Shown here: in pieces, positions 13,124 to 23,649 of the stretch
Layout of the letters: every line of letters starts with the position of its first letter
How positions within the stretch are numbered: position 1 is the stretch's first letter
NCBI RefSeq assembly: GCF_038396675.1
Contig: NC_088933.1
Coordinates: 34,521,001-34,585,000 of the forward strand
DNA from: Hydra vulgaris
Taxonomy: Eukaryota; Cnidaria; Hydrozoa; Anthoathecata; Hydridae
Length of the DNA: 64,000 nt
Reading direction: 5' to 3'
The notes under the pieces: model-generated
Told to the model about the DNA's origin: nothing
The model's database searches: none
The model's input: the letters and a program-made list of their open reading frames with translations, nothing else
Position numbers and translations under genes: made by a program

Positions 13124-13177
13124 TAGAAAATCACTTAACAAAATTTTTTTTTTTTTTTTTTAAGTGATTTTCTACTA
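13121..13177. repeat. 17-bp inverted repeat around a T tract
   Basis: TAGTAGAAAATCACTTA at 13121-13137 is exactly complementary to 13161-13177, with an A/T-only loop. It abuts the (AT)n tract. Confidence 0.9.
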
Positions 13178-13254
13178 ATATATAATTGCTCTGTTCTCTT
13201 AAGAACATTGAGCACTCTATTGTGTAGAATACTTCTTAAAGTTGTTAATATATA

Positions 13255-14977
13255 CACTACCGTGCAAAAGTCTCCGCTCATGTGTAATATTTGCAATGAA
13301 CAGTAAATGCAATACATTTTAGGATGATTTTAAATATATAAAAAGAATAAAATGTTAACATAAAAAGTTGATGAGGCCAAATCATAATTTTGCATACTTT
13401 TTCCTTTTCTTTTTGTTTCAAATAATTTTGTTTACCTTTGTTTTGTTGAGTTCTGCTGCTAAAAACATGGAAGAAGTTTTTCTATATTAATAACCTTTTT
13501 CACGTAAAATACATATAAAGTTCTTCAGTATTCTTTATTAAATTTAAAACTGCACAAAAGTTTTGATCAAAATATTTTTTGTAAGCTAAGGTTTGACAGT
13601 AGCATGATACTTTCCGGTATGGTAAGGATGTTTTCAGTAATTTTAATTGGTTGCTTTTAATAGACTTATGTTTATATTTATACTTGAAAATGGCATTAGT
13701 GTGCGCATTTAATGTCTTGAATTTAATAAAGAATTTGAGAAATGGTGAAAGTAAAGAAAGAATATTGTGAAGAACTTCGTGGCAAAATATGTATTTTACG
13801 TGAAGAAGGTTATTCATATAGAAAAATTGCTTCCAGGTTAAAAATATCCGAATCAGGTGTGAGATATGCTCTACAACGATTGCATGATATTGGTTCCAAC
13901 AGTGACAGATCACGTTCTGGAAGACAAAGAGTTACATCACGGCAAGAAGATACGTTTATTGTTGTGTCCAGCAAAAGAAATAGAAAAATTCCAGCCACAA
14001 TTTTAACAGCAGAACTCAACAAAACAAGGGTAAAGCCAGTATCAACTGATACTGTAAAAAGAAGACTAAGATCAGTCAACTTAATTGGACGCGTTGCTGC
14101 ACGTAAACCTTTGTTGAGGGCAGTAAATAAGAAGAAAAGATTGGAATGGGCAAAAATGCATAAAAATTGGGGATTAGAAGATTGGAAGAAAGTTCTATGG
14201 ACAGACGAGAGTAGGTTCGAACTTTTTGGTACCCGACGTCGCGTGCATGTTAGGCGTTTACCTAATGAAAGAGTGCTTCCTCAATGTATACAAAGTACTG
14301 TAAAACATGGAGGTGGTAATATTATGCTTTGGGGATGTTTTGGCAATGGGTTAACTGGAGATTTAGTTAAAATCACATCTACCATGGATAAACACATGTA
14401 CCATAATATTTTGGTTAAGCACGCGATTCCATCTGGTATTCGTATAATTGGGAAAGGATTCATCATGCAGCAGGACAACGATCCAAAACATGCATCTGGA
14501 TTATGCAAAAATTATTTGAAACTAAAAGAAAGGGGAAAAGTTTGCAAAATTATGACTTGGCCTCCTCAATCACCAGATCTATCATCCATCGAAAAGTTGT
14601 GGGATGAACTGGATCGGAAGATCAGAGAAGCAGGTGAAACATCTTTTATTAATCAGCAAATGCTATGGGAACGTTTGCAAAAAGCTTGGAATGAGATAAC
14701 AGCGGAAACCATGAATAAATTATTAGCCCGAATGCCAAGATTATGTGCTGCTGTTATACGCTCCAAGGGGTCTCATATTGATGAAAATAAAATTTAACAT
14801 TTACAACTTTGTATATTAACATTTTATTGATTTTATATATTTAAAATCATCCTAAAATGTATTGTATTTACTGTCTAATTCATTGTTTAATAAACAATTA
14901 AAAATAAACGCAATTTTCTTGCAAACTTTTGTTACTTTATTGAAATATTACAAATGAGCGGAGACTTTTGCACGGTA

Positions 14978-14980
<3 letters not shown>
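13255..14980 (+). mobile_element. Tc1-like transposon, DD38E type, apparently complete
   Basis: A 1,726-bp element. The ends read CACTACCGTGCAAAAGTCTC and its exact complement at 14961-14980, flanked by TA on both sides. A second inverted block (containing CATTTTAGGATGATTTTAAA) lies inside each end, about 13310-13345 and 14832-14865, so the terminal repeats are long and composite. The single gene inside is uninterrupted. It sits at the edge of an (AT)n tract, which offers TA targets. Confidence 0.95.
13742..14797 (+). CDS. Tc1-family transposase, DD38E, uninterrupted (351 aa)
   Basis: Cuts out and reinserts the element at TA sites and binds the terminal repeats through an N-terminal paired helix-turn-helix (first HTH about residues 10-50, second about 70-125, with a GRQR linker at 60-63). 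The DDE core has WTDES with Asp155, [11 protein letters not shown] at 188-198, QQDNDPKH with Asp245 and SSIEKLW with Glu284. There are 38 residues between the second Asp and Glu, four more than in ordinary Tc1 (34), and the usual NPIE is SSIE. Length, start and stop fit the family. No stop or shift is present, so the copy could be functional, though activity is not shown. It resembles the DD38E group named Intruder as I recall it. Confidence 0.93.
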   Translation: MVKVKKEYCEELRGKICILREEGYSYRKIASRLKISESGVRYALQRLHDIGSNSDRSRSGRQRVTSRQEDTFIVVSSKRNRKIPATILTAELNKTRVKPVSTDTVKRRLRSVNLIGRVAARKPLLRAVNKKKRLEWAKMHKNWGLEDWKKVLWTDESRFELFGTRRRVHVRRLPNERVLPQCIQSTVKHGGGNIMLWGCFGNGLTGDLVKITSTMDKHMYHNILVKHAIPSGIRIIGKGFIMQQDNDPKHASGLCKNYLKLKERGKVCKIMTWPPQSPDLSSIEKLWDELDRKIREAGETSFINQQMLWERLQKAWNEITAETMNKLLARMPRLCAAVIRSKGSHIDENKI

Positions 14981-15043
<63 letters not shown>

Positions 15044-15071
15044 ATACATATATATATATATATATATATAT

Positions 15072-15120
<49 letters not shown>

Positions 15121-15157
15121 TATAAAATAATTATATATATATATATATTTTTATACG

Positions 15158-15196
<39 letters not shown>
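14981..15196. repeat. (AT)n-rich microsatellite
   Basis: Directly continues from the right TA of the DD38E element, with TCTATACATA and CTTTATA interruptions. Confidence 0.95.
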
Positions 15197-15502
15197 CTTT
15201 TATTATAATATATACCTTTTATTATAATACACATCTTTTATTATAGATATATATTTTAGAAGTTCTTTAAATGTTTTTTGTTCTTTGAAAAATAGATATC
15301 AGTTTATGAGGCATCGTTTTCGATGTATAAAAAAATGCGAAATATCAATCTAATAGTAGTATATTAGTATATCTTAAAACTGTTTATAAATATAACTTGG
15401 ATCTAATGAGATGTTTTTATTGGGGTCTAGTCTTCTGCTATATTTTATATTGTGTAATTGGTTTCACATAATAGTATATTTTCTATTCTTTGTCTTGTTC
15501 AG

Positions 15503-15633
15503 ACTAATTCAGAACAATGATCTATTTTGCATAGATTTATTAACAGATTCAGAAACAGAAGAGGCAGTTGCTTTAAGTCAATTTTTTGAACGCAATACAA
15601 CAAAACAGTTTCCTATATTAAAGATTTTAGATT
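15503..15633 (+). other. Candidate internal exon of an unknown gene
   Basis: A 131-bp stretch has a good polypyrimidine tract and TTCAG before 15503 and a consensus donor, GTGAGT, right after 15633. One frame across it is open and reads like real protein, including TDSETEEAVALSQFF. I do not recognise the product, and no partner exons could be joined with confidence. Chance splice-like signals in T-rich DNA are the alternative. Confidence 0.35.
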
Positions 15634-15639
15634 GTGAGT

Positions 15640-16639
15640 AGTTTTATCTAAACAAATAAAGGTATTTTTAATAACTGGTTTCTATTTAGTCCTAAGAAAA
15701 TTGTTATAGATACAACGTAGATTAGAAATTAAATTTATTAGGATATAAGAATACATATAATATAAAAATGTCAATGTTGTTTTTCTAAAATCTGTAGTAT
15801 ATTATTTGTTCTGTATGTAGATCTAGGTTTAGTATAGTGTGAATAGTTATCAAAATCTCTTTGATAGCGAAACTACACGAGGAAGGATCAACTATTGCTC
15901 TTGAGCGCAGCACTATGAAAAACAAAAGGAATTTATTAGTAATAACAGGTTAATGCAAATTAGCATATTATTTTTTAAGTTGCTGACTTCGTAAAGATGG
16001 ATAAAATTTGCAACAATGACCATAATTTAAATTTCAATTCAATATGTTAAACTCTTAAACTTTTACAGTCGTGACTATTTTATTTAGATTTCCAGTCTGT
16101 CTCTTGCACCGGCGCTTGATTCTACATAAGATGTTATTGCTAACATAAAAAATTTTCAAAAATATTGATGCAACTACTAAGAGTAAACTTCAAAAATTCC
16201 TATTTTTTGAGATGTGCATAGTTTTTTATAGAGTCGCAACATCTAATTCTCAAAGAGCTGGCTGAAGTAAAAACAGTTTTAAAGGAGGTTGTAACATTAA
16301 GGTTTCGTGCAACCGGGGTAAAACTGATGGATGTTGGAAGCTGTGGACCATGTAACTGCACTTGATAATAAGTTAAGTAACAAAAAAGAATACAATAAAT
16401 TGGTATGATTTGTATTAGAGGTGGATCCAGACCTTCAAGTAAGGAGGCGCAATTTTGGATTTTTTCAGCAGCCCTATAAATCAATCACTTTTTAGATAAT
16501 TTTTGTTTGAATATCATAATTGTTTTGGTGTTATAAGCAAATTTTTTAATTTTTTCAGTACTTCTGCAAAATGAAATTTAATTATAAAGGACATGCTATT
16601 TTCACAGTTGATTTCACTCTTCAAAAAGCAACGGGTTGA
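15640..16639. other. Intergenic, possible transposon scraps
   Basis: No gene. Around 16420 the words GGTGGATCCAGACC and AAGGAGGCGCAATTTTGG resemble decayed hAT termini, which also recur near 20085 and 20155. Confidence 0.4.
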
Positions 16640-17015
16640 GACAAATGACGCTTTTGTTGACGTCTAGTGTTGAGGTTTCATAAACCATTGGTACACTGGA
16701 AAATATACCTAAACAACATGATGGCCATAAAATCGATATTATTATCAATTAAAGACAGTGATTTTATTACGTCTTTAGCCTGTGCCGAACATGTGTTTTC
16801 TCTAACAAATGAGCTCAGCTCAGTAAAAAAAGATTTACATAAAGTAATATAATGCAATAAAAATCTGTTAATTGTTTTAAAACAACAAAGAGAAAACTTT
16901 AAAAAAAGTAATATAAGTAAGTAACTATAATAAAACTGCTACAAAATGTCCAAGAAAATTTTTAGAGTAGCAGAAAAAACAGCAATTTAAAAAAATTGTA
17001 GTTTTACTGTTAATA

Positions 17016-18257
17016 TACCAGGTCTATAAGCATGAAGTGAGCGTCGAGTTACAAATGTATCGATAGAGAACATTTGTCGTAAACGGACCTTAATTTTTTT
17101 AATTTTGTTGCTATGACATCTGTCAAACATGTTTAGAAAACATCAAGTCATTGTATAAACAACATCATATTTTTTAATCGTGTTAAAAATGTCGAATTTT
17201 GTACAAGAAAAGTGCTGCAGAACCGCATCGAATGCTTGTCGAAGCTTATGGCGATCATGCTCTATTGGAAGCAACATGCAAAAGATGGTTTCAACGGTTC
17301 AGAGATAATGATTTTGATGTGCGAAATAAAGAACGTGGAAAACCACCAAAAAAGTTTGAAGACACAGAATTGCAAGCAATACTGGATGAAGATGACATTT
17401 TAAGTCAAAAACAAATGGCAGAAATGTTAAATGTTTCACAACCAGCAATTTCTGACCGTTTAAAAGCTATGGGAAAGGTCCAAAAGTGCGGGAAATGGGT
17501 GCCACATGAGTTTAATGACAGGCAGATGGAAAAGCGAAAAACCACTTGTGAAATGTTGCTGTTACGATACGAAAGGAAGTCAGTATTGCATCGAATTGTG
17601 ACTGGTGATGAAAATGGATTTATTTTAAGAATCCCAAACGCAAAAGATTATAGGTAAATCCAGGAGAAGCATCAACATTGACTGCAGAGCCTGATCGGTT
17701 CGGAAAAAAGACAATGCTCTGTGTTTGGTGGACCAGAACGGAGTGGTGTATTATGAACTTCTAAAACCTGGCAAAACTGTTGATAGGCAACGCTACCAAC
17801 AACAAATGATCAGTTTGAACTATGCATTAATTGAAAAACGACTAGAATGGGCCAGAAGACACGAAAACGTAATTTTGTTTCATGATAATGCTCCGAGTCA
17901 TACAGCAAAAGCGGTCAAGGAAACGATAATATCACTTGGCTGGGAAGAATTACCTCACCCGCCGTATTCACCAGACTTGGCTCCTTCCAACTTCCATTTT
18001 CTTTCATTGATAGGACACGCATTGAATGAGCAACACTTCAATTCCTACGAAGAAGTCGAAAAACTGGTCTCCGAATGGTTTGCCTCAAAAAACGATCAGT
18101 TTTATTGGCGTGGTATCCACAAATTGCCAGAAAGGTGGTCAAAATGTTTAGAAAGCAATGGCAAATACTTTGAAGAAACTATTTTTTTACTTTTCCATTA
18201 GAAAATAGTGTTTTATTTTGAAAAAAAAACACTCATTTCATACTTATAGATCTGGTA
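17016..18257 (+). mobile_element. Mariner (DD34D) element
   Basis: About 1.24 kb. The left end TACCAGGTCTATAAGCATGA pairs with the right end, whose complement is TACCAGATCTATAAGTATGA, over about 28 bp. TA flanks both sides (TATA on both sides makes the exact edge ambiguous by 2 bp). The CCAGGT start resembles Mos1-type mariners. Confidence 0.93.
17199..18201 (+). pseudogene. Mariner transposase, frameshifted and missing its third Asp
   Basis: The N-terminal half (to 17657) has the SETMAR-like HTH region, with CKRWFQRFRDNDFDVRNKER and a second HTH near QKQMAEMLNVSQPAISDRLK, then TGDEN with the first Asp. The frame then breaks between about 17640 and 17725. The second half has the second Asp in FHDNAPSHTA and SPDLAPSNFHF, where mariners have PSD; the expected third catalytic Asp is Asn. 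The family length is about 345 residues, and this copy sums to about that. It is inactive twice over. Confidence 0.92.
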
Positions 18258-18499
18258 TACCTGCAAAAGTAACGGAAGAATATTTAGGGCAATCAATTTT
18301 TTTCTCGATGTGCTAATGTTGGGCATAAAAATTTGCAATATTTTTAAATCTATTATTTGGTGTAAAAAAGTATTTTTATACCGAATCATAAAGGTATTGT
18401 TAAAATTGTGACATTCTTGGGTCTAGTCTCTAAAACTTACCTGTACCTGAATTTATATCGAATCTTAAACTATGGCAGCGCAAATGTATAAGAATAAAA

Positions 18500-18534
18500 G
18501 ATGAGGGAGGAAACATTGTGTTTCCTCCCTCATC
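18500..18534. repeat. Perfect hairpin, 16-bp arms, 3-bp loop
   Basis: GATGAGGGAGGAAACA, loop TTG, then its exact complement. It lies within the hAT relic and interrupts its frame. Confidence 0.95.
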
Positions 18535-18866
18535 AATTTGTGTTACCAGGTGCAATATCCAATCATTCACAAGTTGTTTCAAATTATTAAGTCATGCCCT
18601 GTTAATGCTGCCAGTGCTAAACGTAGCTTCTCATCACTGCAAAAAATTAAAAACTGGCTAAGGACACAAATGACAGAAAACAAACAAGTCTGATTGACCT
18701 TACTTTATGTGTACTAAAAAATTCCAGTAAATGTTAAAAATGTAATTGACTGTTTTGTCGGCAATTTGTGAATTAGAACTTGTAATTAAAGTTGTTAAAA
18801 CAATCAATAAATTTTAAATACGTGTTTAGTTAGGCTTTAAATACGTGTTTAGTTAGGCTTTAAATA

Positions 18867-19833
18867 CAGTAGCGTGCATACATACAAGTAACCGGACAAC
18901 AGCATAATTTGAAATAACTTTTGAATGAAAGGTCCAATTTCTTTCAAATTTTCACTGAAATGTCAAAAAATTTATTACAAATTTAAAAACAAATAAATTT
19001 TTACTAAATCTAAGCAATTTAATCTTAAAAGTTCATTTAATTAAGATATTTGTGTGCAAAATTTTTTGGACAAAAAAAAACTTGAAAAAGATTTTTTTTT
19101 TTATTCATTTTTTAAATTGAAAATGCTTGATTTTAAAGTATTGCTTTACTACTTTGTCGGGAAGCCTTTAGCATTAATTACTGCTCAACAGTGACAAGGC
19201 CTTGAGTCCACAAGCTTCATAATCACAATAATTTTGATTTTTCCCTTTTTTTCATAGTATTCAATAAGTCACGTTTACTTGTTAGTTTTCGACCTGAAAT
19301 TTGTCGATCAATGAGCTTACAAAGACATTCAATAGAATTAAGGTCAGGACTTTGCTAAAGCTATTCGATTAATCGAATTTCATTGGTTTTGAAAAAGCTT
19401 TTCACAAGGGTTGAAGCGTGCTTTGGGTCATTGTCCTTCTAAAACATCCTTCCTCGAGGCATTTTGTCTTAAGCATATGGTAGCATAACAATCTTAACTA
19501 TATATTTGTACTTATTTTTGTCCATTATGCCATCAATCAAATGGATAGGACCAATACAATCTCTATTCAAGTTAGCCCAGTTCATAACGTTTCGACTTCT
19601 GTGCTTTACTGTTGGTAGCTGGTACTTAGGATCGTTTTTATGGCCTTTTGGTCGACGGACATATCTAATATCATCAGATCCAAATAGCATAAACTTAAAT
19701 TTAGTAAAAATTCATTTGTTTTTGATTTGTAATCAATTTTTGACATTTTAGTGAAAATTTGAAAGAAATTGGACTTTTCATTTAAAAGTTATCTTAAGTT
19801 ATGCTCTTGTCCGGTAACTTTTGTACGCTACTG
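18867..19833 (-). mobile_element. Internally deleted Tc1-like element
   Basis: A 967-bp element. Its left end is CAGTAGCGTGCATACATACA; the right end, complemented, is CAGTAGCGTACAAAAGTTAC. TA flanks at 18865-18866 and 19834-19835. Inverted similarity continues inward to about 130 bp (CCAATTTCTTTCAAATTTTC blocks). The transposase lacks its N-terminal half. Confidence 0.92.
19080..19690 (-). pseudogene. Tc1 transposase, N-terminal half deleted
   Basis: Begins in the middle of the family at FGSDDIRYVRRPKGHKND and continues with PTVKHRSRNVMNW, where relatives have KHGGGNVMVW. After a frame change come KDNDPKHAS (second Asp) and SPDLNSIECL (Glu) with stops between them. The first 150 or so codons, including both HTH domains and the first Asp, are gone, and the right terminal repeat directly abuts the remaining coding part. 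It is non-autonomous. Confidence 0.85.
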
Positions 19834-19895
19834 TAGGTGTTTAATTAGGTTTTAAATGCGTGTTTAGTTAGACTTTAAACACGTGTTTACTTAAA

Positions 19896-20773
19896 TAACT
19901 AAACTCTCTAATCTTTTTCAAACATTTGTTTCATAAATTTAAATTACTTTAAGATACAGTAATATTTTGGTTAATATTGCACGCTTGTTTTGTAAAGGGA
20001 TGCATTCACCAAGTATTAATTACAAAAAAAAAGTTTTTTTAAATCATGTTAGGGCAACCAAAAACCCCTCCTCTTTCGAATCCGCCCTTGTCATGGACGG
20101 ACCCAAACCATCTAGTAAGGAGGGAAGTAATTTTTAATTTTTTTGTTTTGGTGGATCCAAATTGTTAAGTAAGGGCCTGGGGGTTTGGGGAAAGACAATT
20201 TTAAATGACAAAACTTCGCATTTGCAAGTTTTATTTAAATTTTATTTCATTTTTAAAAACCCTATTTAAATTAATTTTTTCTTTTTCAAACAATATGCTG
20301 AGTTAAATTAACTTATCCAAATGTTTTATGCTCACTATCAAAAATCCCAACTTATATACTTCCTTTATTTAATATCAACTCTTAAATCAATCAAGAAAAG
20401 TTTAAAATAGTTAAATTTTTTGAATAAGGTTTGAGATACTTATCATTTGAGCTTTTAACTTAGGACAATTATTATTGGAGCTGATAATCGTCTATTTATT
20501 TTTAAACGACGCTTGGGATATTTAACATTGGAGCTGATAAGCGTGGATTTATTTATTGTCTGAGTTTTTTATGCAAAACTCAAAAATTTTGCAATCTGTC
20601 AATCAAACTTTCGGTCAAGGGGGTATAAATTTTTTATCAAATCTAAATTTTATCTAAAACTAATAATACAACTGACGATAAACCTTGTTTAAAATCACAA
20701 ATAAAAATCTCAAAGTGGATTACTCTATTGTCAGTATCAGTGTACAAGGTAATTAAAACAGAATGCATTTTAA
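19896..20773. other. Intergenic with transposon-end scraps
   Basis: No gene. Two blocks near 20085-20180 (GAATCCGCCC, GACGGACCCAAA, GGTGGATCCAAA) resemble worn hAT ends. The last bases are the 3' flank of the acetyltransferase gene. Confidence 0.4.
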
Positions 20774-20791
20774 TTTATTTTTGTGTAAATG

Positions 20792-21298
20792 TCAACTTTT
20801 TACAAAGTTTTGTAAACTTTCGCCTTTTAAAACCCACATCTGCCAATCGGATTCAACTTTAGCTCCACATTTTTCATAAAATTTTTTAGCATTTTTATTC
20901 CAATCCAAAACATTCCAATGTATTCTAACACAGTTTTCTTGTATAGCTTGCTTTGCAACTTCTTTTAACAGCATAGTACCAATACCATTACCTCTAAACT
21001 CAGGTTTTACATATATATCATCTATTCTAAGAATACGACCATTCCACGAAGAGTAACTTCGAAAAAATAGTACAAAACCTACAAGCATTTTTTCTTCTTC
21101 GTTTTCCTTTTTATTTGCTTCTGCAACAAAAATTTGAAACCATTTTTCCCCACTTCCGAAACCGTCCCGAATTAAAATGTTGCTCGTATTAGTAATTTCA
21201 GATGAACCAAAGTTTTGAAATATGGCTAATTCTTTGATCATGTCAATTACTCCATTGCAATCAGTAACAACCGCATGTCGAATTTGTATTGATTTCAT
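20792..21298 (-). CDS. GNAT N-acetyltransferase, diamine (spermidine/spermine or thialysine) type
   Basis: Transfers acetyl from acetyl-CoA to a small amine, probably a polyamine or thialysine, in the cytosol. 168 residues and intronless, close to the roughly 171 of SSAT1/2. Seen: an N-terminal IRHA strand, the central WNGRILRIDDIYVKPEFRG with the acetyl-CoA loop RGNGIG at 102-107, and near the C terminus WNVLDWNKNAKKFYEKCGA with Tyr141 where SSAT has its general-acid Tyr. The start is the first ATG in frame; a minus-strand AATAAA lies at 20774-20779, 13 bases past the stop. Lack of introns could mean an ancestral single-exon gene or a retrocopy. The substrate is inferred. Confidence 0.88.
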   Translation of the reverse strand: MKSIQIRHAVVTDCNGVIDMIKELAIFQNFGSSEITNTSNILIRDGFGSGEKWFQIFVAEANKKENEEEKMLVGFVLFFRSYSSWNGRILRIDDIYVKPEFRGNGIGTMLLKEVAKQAIQENCVRIHWNVLDWNKNAKKFYEKCGAKVESDWQMWVLKGESLQNFVKS

Positions 21299-23250
21299 AT
21301 TCCAAAATATATATTTACATTAATTTATTTTTCAAACCCAACAATCGTAGTTATTCATTTAAAAAACTTTTTAAAAGTTTTTGTTTATTTAATGAAAACT
21401 AAATTATGTTTGTTTACCGAAAAAAGTTTTTTATTTTATTTGTTTTATTTTTTATTTGTTTATTTTAGGTAATTTAAGGAATGTTTTTCTAAAAATGGAT
21501 TTATTAAAAAAACATTAGGACTCCTATTCTTTAGGTTTTGTTGTAGAAAGAAATTACTGTCTGACTTATAATCATTAAACTTATATAAACATTATAAACA
21601 TTTAAAACATACGGTCTACACGAATTCTTATAAAATTTCGGTAAAAGCGTTACTAATTTTTATAAAACTCCTATTGACAATGAAAAAAAAATATGCAGGA
21701 AATAAAAAAATATTTAGAAAAAAATGCCTAAATTATTAAAAAAATTAGTGAAATGATAAAACTATTTAATTGAGACATGCTAAAATTATTTAAAAAATTA
21801 TGAAATACTGCAATTATTAAAAAATCAGTTGTTGGAACAGATAAAAAAGTTGACAAAAAATTTGATGAAAAGTTCTTATTGTTGTTAACTTAATATTGCA
21901 CATGCAGTGCAACGTCTATCCGCTTTCTCTATGCTATCTTTCTCTTTCTAGGCTAACTTAATTGTTTATAAATTTTACTTTTATATACTTTTATCTTCCT
22001 AAAATTCAATTATTAGTAGTCCGTCGAAAAGAGTATTATGTTTTTTCGTAAATTGAACTTGTCGTCGCGGTCCTTGGTATGTGGTCTCTATATGAAAATT
22101 AGCCGGAGGAGGATAAAATAGCAGTTTGAAAAGTCTTGCTTTCTTTAAATAAATGACCTTTATAAACTAAAATAAAAAATAGCATAACGCTCTGTCAGCC
22201 CTATGTAAAAAATTTTAAAAAGGGCTGATTATACCTTACGAACAGTATGGTGGCAAGAGGGCCAAATGCCTATTTCCCTCCCCCCCCCCCTCCGCCTCCT
22301 CAAAAAAAACAAAAATCTGTCATAAAAGAAGCCAAAATATTAAAAAACCTTTTAATGCTTGGTCAATTACTAAAAAAGTTCTTAAATTTTGAAAATGACT
22401 ACTGGCCCAGCGAGCTGCCGAGCCTGTCTAGCCTTCCTATTTACGAACTACGCATAAAGGTTAATTTACTCAAATGTAATTTGGGTAAAGTTGCTGTTTT
22501 TAGAATTCTAAATTTTCAGTTATAAGCCTTTAAAAATTGCGCCATTGAAGCAAACATAGATCAAACACTATATTATTTTATTAGAAAAACACACATCAAA
22601 GTTTATTGCAGTGTTTCGTAAATTTGACCTCTAGGTTGGTGGCATTTCTTTAAAGTAATGTTTTAACTTTCATAATCAACCTTTTGCACACTTCATTTGT
22701 GTAATCAACAATCGATGTCTTATGGACAATCATTCCAACTATCACAGATTATTTCCTAACACTTAAGACATTTACCAGTTAATGCTAATTTTAACTTCGT
22801 TATATAGTAAACATTTTACAAGAGAATCATGGCTTGGCCCAATGATCTACAAAAAAATCGCACGCCTATCTTATTGATTCTTTTTTTTCTGTGTCAAAAA
22901 CACTTCAAGCAATAAACAATAACACTTTCTGTGTCAATAACACTTCAAGCTCTTGAATTTTAATTTCAAAATAGGCCCAAGTGTATAAAAATAAGTTAAG
23001 GGTCTTGGTAAGACTTGTAACCTTTGTGTCTTGATAAGACGTGTATCCTTTATATAATAAATCCAGCTTAAGTTTTAAAATAACTTTTTGTAAAATGTTG
23101 CAAATAGAGAAAAAGTTGCCTTTCTCAAATATTTTTAAAGATATAACATAAAATGAAAATATGCTTGAAATGCAAAGGCTACAATAATGTTGTTTGTCTA
23201 TGCTCTTTCCATTACTAAATGTAAGCACCACAAATTTTCTGAAAGTTTAT
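21299..23250. other. Intergenic, no confident gene
   Basis: A+T-rich. A C12 homopolymer at about 22267 makes a proline-rich frame (22247-22525) that I do not believe is coding. A minus-strand frame at 22905-23231 has no recognisable motif. Confidence 0.45.
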
Positions 23251-23254
23251 ATAA

Positions 23255-23495
23255 GACCGAATCAAGCATATTTCATGAGCGAGTGTTGAGGATGTCTTTT
23301 GTAATGCGGATCTGCAAATCGAAGGCTCACCAACCATTTTGAGTCACCTTCTACAATCATTTCTGTACAACTTATTGGATACCTTTTATTTTTAGCCACC
23401 ATCTTACTAATGAATTTTTCACGTTTCAATGGGGTAAAGTAAACATCACTTTTACTATTACCTTTTGAACTTTCACTACTAGAGTAATTTGTAAA
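23255..23495 (-). other. Unrecognised, possibly coding remnant
   Basis: One minus-strand frame is open for about 80 codons and has a protein-like composition, including LKREKFISKMVAKNKRYP and EGDSKWLVSLRFADPHYKR. I cannot name the family. Given its surroundings, a transposon origin is most likely. Confidence 0.3.
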
Positions 23496-23649
23496 ACTGA
23501 AAAAAATAAGCTTTTTAGGAACATACTGTTTAAAAATTTTCTCGTTTTGAACATGATCTCCAGAGTTAAAGAGATTTTATTTTCTATTAATTTAATATAC
23601 CTAAAATTTTCATTTAGTTAATTTTTTTTAATTTATTCTTATTTATAAA

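Larger units (their letters stand above)
16640..18725 (+). pseudogene. hAT transposase relic (P52rIPK/ZMYM-like) split by a mariner
   Basis: The left part (16667-16860) reads like the central hAT region (DFITSLACAEHVFSLTNELS) and continues in broken frames to 17015. The right part resumes at 18258 with PAKVTEEYLGQS and ends with the C-terminal dimerisation motif near 18565-18665 (HKLFQIIKSCPVNAASAKRS, then SSLQKIKNW). Reading across the mariner, dropping it with one TA copy, keeps one frame: FTVN-IPAKVTEEY. This shows one older gene interrupted by the insertion. Multiple stops make it dead. Confidence 0.7.
18821..19895. repeat. 23-bp tandem repeat interrupted by a Tc1 element
   Basis: Units containing CGTGTTTAGTTAGGCTTTAAATA start at 18821 and 18844; the next unit begins at the insertion, and units resume at 19836, 19859 and 19882. 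All spacings are 23 bp once the 18867-19833 element and one TA are removed. Confidence 0.92.

Noticed and set aside
12808..13167. Long frame rich in Ile-Tyr
   Set aside because: It is the translation of an (AT)n tract and has no other content.
13500..13913. Minus-strand 137-residue frame
   Set aside because: It overlaps the start of the plus-strand DD38E transposase and its left terminal region; it is a shadow.
14968..15246. Another Ile-Tyr-rich frame
   Set aside because: Also an (AT)n artefact, continuing from the right edge of the DD38E element.
22247..22525. Proline-rich protein frame
   Set aside because: The prolines come from a C homopolymer and there is no coding signal after it.
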